From Pavlovales sp. CCMP2436 (Eukaryota > Haptophyta > Pavlovophyceae > Pavlovales): a stretch of DNA of 15,095 nt. The position numbers and the translations under genes were made by a program. Below the pieces are notes generated by a model. It was not told where the DNA came from. It saw only the letters and a program-made list of their open reading frames with translations, and searched no databases. Shown piece after piece: positions 7,038 through 14,017 of this stretch. Position 1 is the first letter of the stretch. The number at the start of each line of letters is the position of its first letter. The stretch lies in contig MU631652.1 in the NCBI GenBank assembly GCA_026770615.1, forward strand, positions 139,116 through 154,210. Reading direction: 5' to 3'.

Positions 7038-9221
7038 ATGGCGAATGTGTTTGGACGACTACTAAACGATCCTCCGATGTCGCCTCTCGAGGTACAGCTG
7101 ACGACAAGCACGAGCACCGTGACCCGGTTGAGCCTGGATGGATCTGCCTCGCCACAGAATCAAACTCGCGACCCAAAGAAGGTTATGGTCATAAAGAACC
7201 CGACGTCGGGCTCGCCGGGAAACCTCGTCCTTCCATTCAATCAGGCCCTATATGGAAGCCCACTAGCCTTTCTTGCCGATTTGCCGCTGTCTAACGAGCT
7301 GTCGTCCGCGGCTCATAAATCGCTAGCTGTGCAGTTTTTGTACACGCAAGCCAAACCGATCGCAGCCGGTGCCGTATTTGTTTTGGGAGACTCGCTCAAA
7401 CTCCAAGCGGAGACCGATACCGACCCTAAATCGTCGACTTATACGATGCACCTCCTACTACCGACTGCGGCAGTAAACGTCACCAATTATACTATCACGA
7501 TGGTCAAAAATCCTTCATTGAACGTATACATAAGTAGAATCTTTAATTGGGACTCGCTCGACACACCTGACAATATACTCACGAAATGGCATGCAACTAT
7601 GAGGCCAACAATCGATGCGGTAAGCTTTGGACACTGCTCGATCCGGTTCGATGTTATTAGCGGGAAATTCAGCGCGGTTATAGACTTGGATCCTACTTAC
7701 GGCTCTTTCACAGGTAGCGCTTTTGTCAATCGAAATGTCGGTACCGACGCAAGTAAAAACTCACTAGGTTTGAGGCCCACAAACGATTCATTCAACCCAA
7801 CCTGGAGTAGCAATATGTCACCCATTCCGTTCGAGAATGTGGCTCAGGTAGCGTACTTTAGAAATGGAGTCAAAAGGGACGGACAGAACCGCATAGTGGC
7901 CGAGCTTCTCGTCACAAGAATGAATTCAACGGTACAGTATCAAAGGCGTTACGATATAACTCGATTCGTTGACGAACAAAACACGGTAACTATGCCCTAC
8001 GTCCCCAACCTCAAATATACCTTTTTCGTCAACAGTTCAAATCAAAACGTATTTTTTGCTGGTGTTCACGAAGTGAAGCAAATACTAAACACCGGATTGC
8101 TCATGACGACATACACTCAGATCTATCGTCCAGTTATTCGCGTGTGCGGCTCGACGATCTCAAGCGGTGCCTACACCGGTATTATCTCACCCATCTCGAA
8201 CCTACAGGTCTTAAGCAGTTCCGAGCGAAATATTGTTCTTTCAGATTTTACTCAAAAATATATCCAATCTTCAATCTCAAAAAATGTTAACTATGAAGGT
8301 ATATACGCAAAAGCCGCCAACGGAGCGACCATGGACGTGGTGAACACGATGGAACGGCTTGATAGCAAGGTCTTTGCGACTGAACAGTACGTGAATCTGC
8401 TGAGCTATACCCCAATAGCAAACTCGTGGCTTGTAACTACCGACAATGCAAGCGGAGATCTGCAATGCTTTGTCTCGCCCTCGTACAGCTTATCCTCGAT
8501 CGACGTGTTCACCAAGGATTCACCGACATTCAATAACAACATCAACATACAAACGACTCCGGACTGGAATAACGCCGATGGGTGGAGAGTTGTAAGCAGC
8601 TCAACGTTTCAAAATAACCCATTATACGCTGCGAACAGCGGATTTGAAAAGCGTACCGATACCTTCTACGGATCAAGTGAAGGGACGTACACGAGTGCCG
8701 GAGTTAGAGCACAGCACTTAACATTGGAGTACCCAACTGCAGTTAGGCTAGCTTCGTTTCGTTTTGCAGGGTCGACTCGCTACCCGGGCACCACTGCCCC
8801 GACGCAGTGGACTATTTCTGCTTCAAACGATACCAACTTTGTGAATATTGAATCCATTTCGAAGACAGACTGGGTCATCAACCAAGCCGCAGCCTTTCAG
8901 ATAACCGTTGCTCATGAGCCGTATCGTTTCTTCAGACTGGCAGTGTCGCAGGTGTCGGCGGACGGGACCAACGCGACCTACCTTTCAGTACCAGACATAA
9001 CGTTCACGACAATCAATCCTATTGGTGCGCATTTGCTGTCTGCTAGGTCTATTTCTTCATCCGTGTTCGAAATAGTAATGGGAAACGCTGATGGACGAAC
9101 CATTAGTATGATCGGATTGCCGATGGCTTGGGATTTCTCCGTTATGCTTACAAAGAATGGGCGCATCGTAAACACGGGTCTATACAGGTTCACGGACACC
9201 GCACTCGTGAAGACAAACTAA
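7038..9221 (+). CDS. Spike/fibre-like protein with F5/8-type C (discoidin-like) domain
   Basis: This intact 727-aa protein is the likely attachment or turret protein of the virion. The start MANVFGRLLNDPP at ATG 7038 is chosen because a shared promoter-like element lies just upstream; the frame is open further back, but only inside the preceding gene. Residues 1-500 are rich in beta-type Thr/Ser/Val sequence with no family I can name. Residues about 510-660 match the F5/8 type C pattern: LTLEYPTAVRLASFRFAGS, then TAPTQWTISASNDTNFVNIE and YRFFRLAVSQVSADGTNATY. Such domains bind glycans or lipids and occur on viral receptor-binding proteins. No signal peptide or membrane anchor is seen. The gene lies between the Pro-rich virion protein and the lipase and ends with TAA TAA. 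The general role is inferred; the domain match is by eye. Confidence 0.65.
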   Translation: MANVFGRLLNDPPMSPLEVQLTTSTSTVTRLSLDGSASPQNQTRDPKKVMVIKNPTSGSPGNLVLPFNQALYGSPLAFLADLPLSNELSSAAHKSLAVQFLYTQAKPIAAGAVFVLGDSLKLQAETDTDPKSSTYTMHLLLPTAAVNVTNYTITMVKNPSLNVYISRIFNWDSLDTPDNILTKWHATMRPTIDAVSFGHCSIRFDVISGKFSAVIDLDPTYGSFTGSAFVNRNVGTDASKNSLGLRPTNDSFNPTWSSNMSPIPFENVAQVAYFRNGVKRDGQNRIVAELLVTRMNSTVQYQRRYDITRFVDEQNTVTMPYVPNLKYTFFVNSSNQNVFFAGVHEVKQILNTGLLMTTYTQIYRPVIRVCGSTISSGAYTGIISPISNLQVLSSSERNIVLSDFTQKYIQSSISKNVNYEGIYAKAANGATMDVVNTMERLDSKVFATEQYVNLLSYTPIANSWLVTTDNASGDLQCFVSPSYSLSSIDVFTKDSPTFNNNINIQTTPDWNNADGWRVVSSSTFQNNPLYAANSGFEKRTDTFYGSSEGTYTSAGVRAQHLTLEYPTAVRLASFRFAGSTRYPGTTAPTQWTISASNDTNFVNIESISKTDWVINQAAAFQITVAHEPYRFFRLAVSQVSADGTNATYLSVPDITFTTINPIGAHLLSARSISSSVFEIVMGNADGRTISMIGLPMAWDFSVMLTKNGRIVNTGLYRFTDTALVKTN

Positions 9222-9225
9222 TAAA
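9220..9225 (+). terminator. AATAAA polyadenylation signal overlapping the spike stop
   Basis: AATAAA at 9220-9225 begins in the TAA stop codon and includes a second TAA. One base later comes a small hairpin GGATC-AAAA-GATCC (9226-9239). This is the second of three plus-strand genes with this arrangement. Confidence 0.5.
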
Positions 9226-9277
9226 GGATCAAAAGATCCAAAAAAGGTCCAAAAAAAAGGTCCAAAAAAAAGTCCAC
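9226..9277 (+). promoter_or_regulatory. Lipase leader: repeated GGTCC/A-tract units
   Basis: Units of the form GGTCCAAAAAA(AA) follow each other with period 12-14 (GATCCAAAAAA, GGTCCAAAAAAAA, GGTCCAAAAAAAA), then GTCC. The last A8 tract ends about 20 nt before the lipase ATG. It combines the A-tract seen before other genes with tandem repetition, so it may be the lipase promoter. Confidence 0.45.
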
Positions 9278-9291
9278 CCATAGCACCTACG

Positions 9292-9945
9292 ATGACCACT
9301 GAGAACAACTTCAAGCGTAACTCAATAGACCTTGCTCGAGCCACCTACCTCTCACTGGACGAGGCCGAAAAACATGGGGAAACGCTCGATTTCAGACTCG
9401 ACCGTCAATTGTCTCAAGGCAACACAATGGTCTTTGTTGACAATCGGACAAACCAGCCTACCATTGCCCATCGAGGAAGCGTCACCCCAAAGGACTGGTT
9501 GGTCGATGACGTTTTGATAGCGGCCGGATCGAACCACGAGACGCAAAGGCAACGGCGAGCACGTCAGATCACAGCCGCAGCCGAAGCAAAATACAAAACA
9601 AAGAGCAATGCAGTCGGCCACAGTCTTGGTGGACGCCTTGCAGAACTCGCGGGCAGTGGAGGCGAAATAGTGACATTCAACCGGGCGGCGGGATTGGGCG
9701 ACCTCGGACTTGGACGGAATCAACCGAGCCTCAATGGGATGCGTCAGACGAACGTTCGCACCAAAATGGACGTTGTCTCGGCTCTATCTAGTCTTTCTAG
9801 TCTTAATCGACGCCAAGCCTCCCGACCCAAGCAACCCCCGACCGTTGTCGTCCGGCAGAAAGATGGGGCGAATCGTTTTCTCCCGGGTCCGATCCGATTT
9901 CTTGCCAATGTGGCAAAAGCTCACAGCCTGAAGAATTTAAAATAA
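9292..9945 (+). CDS. Class-3 lipase-like alpha/beta hydrolase
   Basis: This 217-aa protein shows the layout of a class-3 lipase (triacylglycerol lipase type). A strand with MVFVDNRTNQPTIAHRGSV and an oxyanion-type segment TPKDWLVDDVLIAAG lead to the nucleophile elbow AVGHSLGGRLAE, with Ser111 as nucleophile. VTFNRAAGLGDLGL follows, then a TKMDVVSAL segment with Asp160 as candidate acid, and His211 (AKAHSL) near the C terminus as candidate base. The order S-D-H and the C-terminal His fit the family. No signal peptide is seen, so it may be carried in the virion. Related lipase genes have been reported in mavirus-type virophages and PLVs (from memory). The likely role is membrane breaching during entry or release, or lipid remodelling. 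The 19 residues after the elbow are short compared with cellular lipases. Confidence 0.75.
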   Translation: MTTENNFKRNSIDLARATYLSLDEAEKHGETLDFRLDRQLSQGNTMVFVDNRTNQPTIAHRGSVTPKDWLVDDVLIAAGSNHETQRQRRARQITAAAEAKYKTKSNAVGHSLGGRLAELAGSGGEIVTFNRAAGLGDLGLGRNQPSLNGMRQTNVRTKMDVVSALSSLSSLNRRQASRPKQPPTVVVRQKDGANRFLPGPIRFLANVAKAHSLKNLK

Positions 9946-9946
9946 A
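9941..9946 (+). terminator. AATAAA polyadenylation signal overlapping the lipase stop
   Basis: AATAAA at 9941-9946 contains the lipase TAA stop (9943-9945). This is the third instance of the pattern and the end of the plus-strand gene group; the next genes run towards it on the minus strand. Confidence 0.5.
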
Positions 9947-10110
9947 ATCGGGGGCTGCACCGGCGAGCAATGTGGGGCTAGGCGAGTACCACTTTGGTAG
10001 TATCATGGGGTAGAGCTTGTGTTGGAGCTTTTGGTCGTGTTTGAGCATGTTTTTCTCACACTTGAAATCGCACTGCATCAGGTAGTTGCTGATAGCTACT
10101 GAGATATATT

Positions 10111-10466
10111 TCATGATACGCTGCAACACCTACTGTTACCGGGTGGCAATGTGGACTGAGATATCGAGTTAGAGCTAGGGAAGAGGATTTGGCGATTGGT
10201 ACCAGTCGGTAACGAGTAAAAAGAGTCATCGCACCATAGCCACGAAGGACGATAAACTCGGACAAAGTGGGAATCAACTCTAAAAAACAAATTTCGGTCA
10301 TGGGAAAAGGTACCCGTAATCGACGATTTACTTGTCGACCTTTTCACGTCTATGAGACTCAGATCCTTCGGCAATCCGATGCGCATTTTTTTTATTATAT
10401 TCAGAAGGTCTGATAGCTGATTTTCATGGATTTGGATAACATTAGTCGGATAGCTAACGCTCGTCA
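10111..10466 (-). CDS. Small hypothetical protein (118 aa), downstream of the helicase
   Basis: The frame is open from inside the helicase 3' end, but the ATG at 10464-10466 (MTSVSYPTNVIQIHENQLSD) is preferred. GGAAAAAAATATGTG, which resembles the A-tract/TATA element of other genes, lies 28 nt upstream. No family is recognised. A helix is likely in NQLSDLLNIIKKMRIGLPKD. A central aromatic stretch, RNLFFRVDSHFVRVYRPSWL, could be beta structure. The Ser/Pro-rich tail may be read by chance. It is the last minus-strand gene and faces the lipase. About 165 bp between them (9946-10110) hold nothing that I can identify. Reality of the gene is uncertain. Confidence 0.35.
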
Positions 10467-10493
10467 TTGCACTTGGCTCTCTTGCAGGTGCAC

Positions 10494-10508
10494 ATATTTT
10501 TTTCCATT
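10494..10508 (-). promoter_or_regulatory. A-tract element upstream of the small ORF
   Basis: On the minus strand GGAAAAAAATATGTG lies 28 nt before the ATG at 10466 and resembles the A-tract/TATA elements of the ATPase and spike genes. It is the main reason to regard that small ORF as real. Confidence 0.35.
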
Positions 10509-10543
10509 CTTTAGTTGGAGGAGCAAAACCCGGGGTCTCCTCC

Positions 10544-13393
10544 TCACTCCTCGCCTTCATCTGAGTCGCTGTCGTCCGCGAACATCGCGGGGGGGCACGG
10601 TGTTGCATTGGAGCTGGGTTGAGTCCTTTCCCTTTGCCTTTGCCTTAGCGACATATCGATGATGACGCACTCAACACCGAGCTCCTCATAGTACTCCAAT
10701 TTCTCTCGACTTGGTGGATTGCTAACCACGACTTCGACCAGCTTTCCACCGACTCCACCGATATTATCAAATACGGCCAGGTCGGCAATGTAGCGGCCGT
10801 CGCCTATTGGGTATTCCTCTATAGCACCTTGACCTGCTGCTCTGGCAAGCCCAAATTGCCTCGCCTTCTCCGTGCGGTGTTCCACCCCCTCACCCATATA
10901 CCGCGTCTCCTTGGAACAAGAAACAACAGCGAGCTGTTCGAGGCACCGAACTCGACTGACGGCCACGTAGAGCATCCTAACATCCCAGATCATGCTGAAG
11001 TCCAGGTATAGCTTGCCGCCTTCGAAAGTAATACCCTGGTAGCTATGGATGGTCGATGTGGGCGAGAACGTGATACCGACCCCGATGTGGGCTGTGAGAT
11101 CCACACCGCCGAAAGTGGGTGCTATCTTGTCCGCTCGGAAGCGAGTGCCATTGACCAGCACGGTCCCGCGAATCGTTTTTGTGCACTTCCACTCGACCGC
11201 GCCACACGAAGCCCCACCAAAGTCGCTCGCAGCCAGTTCACGGGCATATGCGAGAGCCACTGAGCTGTACGCTGTAAGAGGCTCCAAGTCGACCTCTCCC
11301 CCACCCCCTTCACCGTCACCTCCATCGATCCCTATATCGACCCCTATATCGATCCCGCCCTCGCCCCCGCCGCCTTTGCGCTTGGTGTGCCTCTTCACGT
11401 AGAGTTCGCGCTTGCCTGGGCTGGCAAAGTTGACATCTTCCAGAGTCTTTGCCGTCATGCAAGTGCACTTCTCGATTGCCGACTGCCCACAGTGTGGGCA
11501 GACGCGTGTCGCCGCCAATATAACGTCTCCGTCTGTCATATCTTCACAAACCTTGTAGAGCGAGCTGTGCTGCTCCTCGGGTATCGCTTCGCAGATGAAC
11601 TTTCGTGCTTCTTTGACCGCGTCGACTGGAACCTGCCCCCCGCCGTATCCACCAGCGAAGAAGAGGCCTCCAGCGGTGTTTGTGATTATGTATCGTAGTC
11701 CCTCCTGGATCGACATGAGCAGCGGGTCGCTGGTGCGCTTCACGCCCCCGACGTGGTACCGACGTAGCCCCTCGAGATTCATGCTCGCGCTGTCGACTGG
11801 CTGGCACTGCATCGGGACGCTTGTGACCTCGCAATAATCGCCGAGGAAGAAGAGCCTCGCGCCCCATTCCCGACAAAAGCTCTCAATTTTTAATCGTTGT
11901 TGCTGCGTCAGCATGGTGGCTTCGTCGACGATGATGTTGGCTGGTGGGCGTCTGTTTAGATCACGCGTCCGCTCTTCGGTGAATACTCGCCCGCCAAGCA
12001 GTCGAGCGTGGCACATGGTCTGTGTGAAGCCCTTTTTCTGGGCGTCTAGGCGAAGGAGGTGAGTGGGCGAGCAGAACACTGTATCTGTAATAGACCCGTC
12101 TAGAACGGCAGTGGCGATCAAGGTTGTTTTACCCGAGCCGGCCGAACCGGTGATGATGCAGGGCCGTCCTGAGGAGGCTGTAAGCGGGCCTAGAAGCTCG
12201 TAGTTCCGGGGAAAGTACTTGCCATTTTTGTTTTCGTAGTCGGGCATGTGAAATACCAGGTTGACGTGGTCGACCCGAAGATTACTTAAGCTCGGGGTGG
12301 CGGCAACATCTGGAATAGACCCGGTGTCCTTGACGATGAAATGTGGAAGCATCAGCCGGTCGTAATCGAGCTCTTTATCCATCAGGCAGTAGACTCCGTC
12401 CGTCACCAGCTCGAGACATGCTGGAAGAACGAAAGCCTGACACACAGCCTGCACCCGCTGGCAAGCCACAATATATGCCGATATATGAGCTGATGTGTTT
12501 ACTCCTCCGAGCGGGTGCTCTATTTCGATGGTGTTTTCTCCGAGCGTGCGTATATGGACTCTTGTTTCGTCGAGGTTTGGGTCTTCGAGCGCCAATGCGA
12601 AATACTCCTGCGCTTGAATCTGTGAACCACGCATATGGAAGCGGGTGCTGAGACTGGTACTCATCCCGATACCCACGGCCTTTGCGTAATGGCGAATCCC
12701 ATTTTCCTTTGTATGCGATGTCTCATTCCACGAGATTGGAACGCTCTCGTACGAAACCATGGCGAGGTGGGCATCGAAAGTAACACCGCACATCAACCAA
12801 AAGCGAGCTTCGGCAAATGTTAAAACCTTTGGGACCTTGGATGGTTGTAGCTTGTCGAAGCCCCGATCGTCGACTGCGTAGCTTCGGGCAATCTCGGTGG
12901 TGTACACGTTGGTAAGGGTTTCAATTATTTCTGCGGCTGTAACATACGTCTCATTGAGATCGGGGGTTACGCTCAGCAGATATTTTATTATTTTTTTTGA
13001 GGATGCCGTGGTAAAGTCGACGGTGTAGGGGTTTATTGCCAAAAGCCCTTCTATTTTTTGTGAGAGCATGTCGATCATCTCCTCATGGCTCGACACGGTA
13101 AATACTTCGCTTACTTTCCCCATACTCCATCCGGGATTTGCCAGGAAGGGTGTCATGCACGAGTCGAATGCACGAGTGTAGGCCCTTGATTGATCCACGT
13201 TGATTATGTCGTCACTCAGTATACGAGGTTTCCGCCGGCGAAGGTCTGCATCATCACCAACGAGCTCGACCTCCTCTTCTTCTGGTTCGCCCTGTGGGAA
13301 GGAGTCATATAGCTGGAATTGACAACGACCTGTCAGAAGAACCGCTTGGATGCATGCACAAATTACATCACCACCGTAGTCTGTCGAGTTCAT
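10544..13393 (-). CDS. Replicase: possible PolB-like domain + SF1 helicase with zinc-finger insert
   Basis: This intact 949-aa protein starts at ATG 13391-13393; the codon before is GTG. Residues 1-60 are acidic. Residues 60-340 hold NVDQSRAYTRAF (Asp67) and LVTDGVYCLM (330-339), which resemble motifs A and C of family-B polymerase palms; the C motif lacks the usual first Asp, so any polymerase domain is probably degenerate. The C-terminal half is a clear superfamily 1 (Pif1/RecD/Dda-type) helicase: Walker A GSAGSGKTT (416-424, Lys422), Walker B NIIVDEATML (Asp490), GDYCEV (about 517), IHSYQGITFEGG (from 782) and LYVAVSRVR (about 808). Between motifs III and V sit a CPHC-x8-CTC zinc-ribbon-like insert (632-645) and a Gly/Asp repeat linker. 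The tail is Asp/Glu-rich (DDSDSDEGEE). It should unwind viral DNA during replication. Confidence 0.8.
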   Translation of the reverse strand: MNSTDYGGDVICACIQAVLLTGRCQFQLYDSFPQGEPEEEEVELVGDDADLRRRKPRILSDDIINVDQSRAYTRAFDSCMTPFLANPGWSMGKVSEVFTVSSHEEMIDMLSQKIEGLLAINPYTVDFTTASSKKIIKYLLSVTPDLNETYVTAAEIIETLTNVYTTEIARSYAVDDRGFDKLQPSKVPKVLTFAEARFWLMCGVTFDAHLAMVSYESVPISWNETSHTKENGIRHYAKAVGIGMSTSLSTRFHMRGSQIQAQEYFALALEDPNLDETRVHIRTLGENTIEIEHPLGGVNTSAHISAYIVACQRVQAVCQAFVLPACLELVTDGVYCLMDKELDYDRLMLPHFIVKDTGSIPDVAATPSLSNLRVDHVNLVFHMPDYENKNGKYFPRNYELLGPLTASSGRPCIITGSAGSGKTTLIATAVLDGSITDTVFCSPTHLLRLDAQKKGFTQTMCHARLLGGRVFTEERTRDLNRRPPANIIVDEATMLTQQQRLKIESFCREWGARLFFLGDYCEVTSVPMQCQPVDSASMNLEGLRRYHVGGVKRTSDPLLMSIQEGLRYIITNTAGGLFFAGGYGGGQVPVDAVKEARKFICEAIPEEQHSSLYKVCEDMTDGDVILAATRVCPHCGQSAIEKCTCMTAKTLEDVNFASPGKRELYVKRHTKRKGGGGEGGIDIGVDIGIDGGDGEGGGGEVDLEPLTAYSSVALAYARELAASDFGGASCGAVEWKCTKTIRGTVLVNGTRFRADKIAPTFGGVDLTAHIGVGITFSPTSTIHSYQGITFEGGKLYLDFSMIWDVRMLYVAVSRVRCLEQLAVVSCSKETRYMGEGVEHRTEKARQFGLARAAGQGAIEEYPIGDGRYIADLAVFDNIGGVGGKLVEVVVSNPPSREKLEYYEELGVECVIIDMSLRQRQRERTQPSSNATPCPPAMFADDSDSDEGEE

Positions 13394-13408
13394 CACGGCT
13401 GTTTTTAT

Positions 13409-14017
13409 CTACAGCTTCCACTTCTCATCGGACCACCGATTAAATGGCGTTTCGAGGGCATACACCGTTCCATCGGTGCGAAGAATTCTCTGCGGGCAGC
13501 TATGGCTGTTGCTTGGGTAGGTTATCAGAGTGGTGTCGCTTTGGAGCTCTGCATATTTGGCGGTCATTTCAGCTACATCCAGCTTAATAACCTCGGTGCT
13601 CGTTGTGATAAATCCTAGTGTTGTTGCTGTGAATGCTTCGACGTGTGTAGGGGTTGTCAGGAGCATCTTGACCGGCGTTTTTATTACACCATGGACCTTG
13701 CCTGTAATTGGATTCGGGTTATCAATGTGCAGGTATGCTCCGAACTTTGGGTACAGCGGCGAGATAATCGTCAAGGAGTTGGCTCCAGAAAGCTGTACAA
13801 TTTCTTTTATCACGTGGATATCAGTGTGCTTAATCCCGTTACTGAGCTGCGCCCGCTTGTTTAAAGCGAGCAAATCATCAGCTCTCTTTGTAACATTCTT
13901 GAGTTCACGGTTTAGACGACATTTTACCTCTGCGGTTTTGGCGTTGCGAATCTCACCAGCTTTTGGGCGCCCCTTGCGCACAACGGGCAATAGTTCAAGC
14001 TCTGCTTCTATTTCATC
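13409..14017 (-). CDS. ORF1b: continuation of ORF1a by -1 frameshift, unknown function
   Basis: This frame is open from 14131 down to a TAG at 13409-13411 but has no ATG in its first 128 codons after the TTG at 14059, so it is unlikely to be a separate gene. It overlaps the end of ORF1a in the -1 frame, and its natural-looking part begins just at the A_AAA_AAG heptamer (14017-14023). The roughly 200 residues start DEIEAELELLPVVRKGRPKA, then a basic helix (EVKCRLNRELKNVTKRADDL), then a beta-rich part (NSLTIISPLYPKFGAYLHID). No family is recognised. It lies in the same frame as the helicase that follows, with one TAG and four codons between, so it may also once have been joined to it. A DNA-binding or polymerase-accessory role is only a contextual guess. 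Confidence 0.6.
   Translation of the reverse strand, partial: DEIEAELELLPVVRKGRPKAGEIRNAKTAEVKCRLNRELKNVTKRADDLLALNKRAQLSNGIKHTDIHVIKEIVQLSGANSLTIISPLYPKFGAYLHIDNPNPITGKVHGVIKTPVKMLLTTPTHVEAFTATTLGFITTSTEVIKLDVAEMTAKYAELQSDTTLITYPSNSHSCPQRILRTDGTVYALETPFNRWSDEKWKL

Noticed and set aside
9946..10110. Possible tRNA or structured RNA between lipase and small ORF
   Set aside because: No cloverleaf, T-loop or acceptor pairing could be built, and no strong hairpin is present.
10829..11876. Several ORFs opposite or overlapping the helicase (for example near 11049-11402 plus strand)
   Set aside because: They are shadows of the helicase frame. Their products are Pro/Ser/Arg-rich translations of its Gly/Asp repeat and do not resemble proteins.
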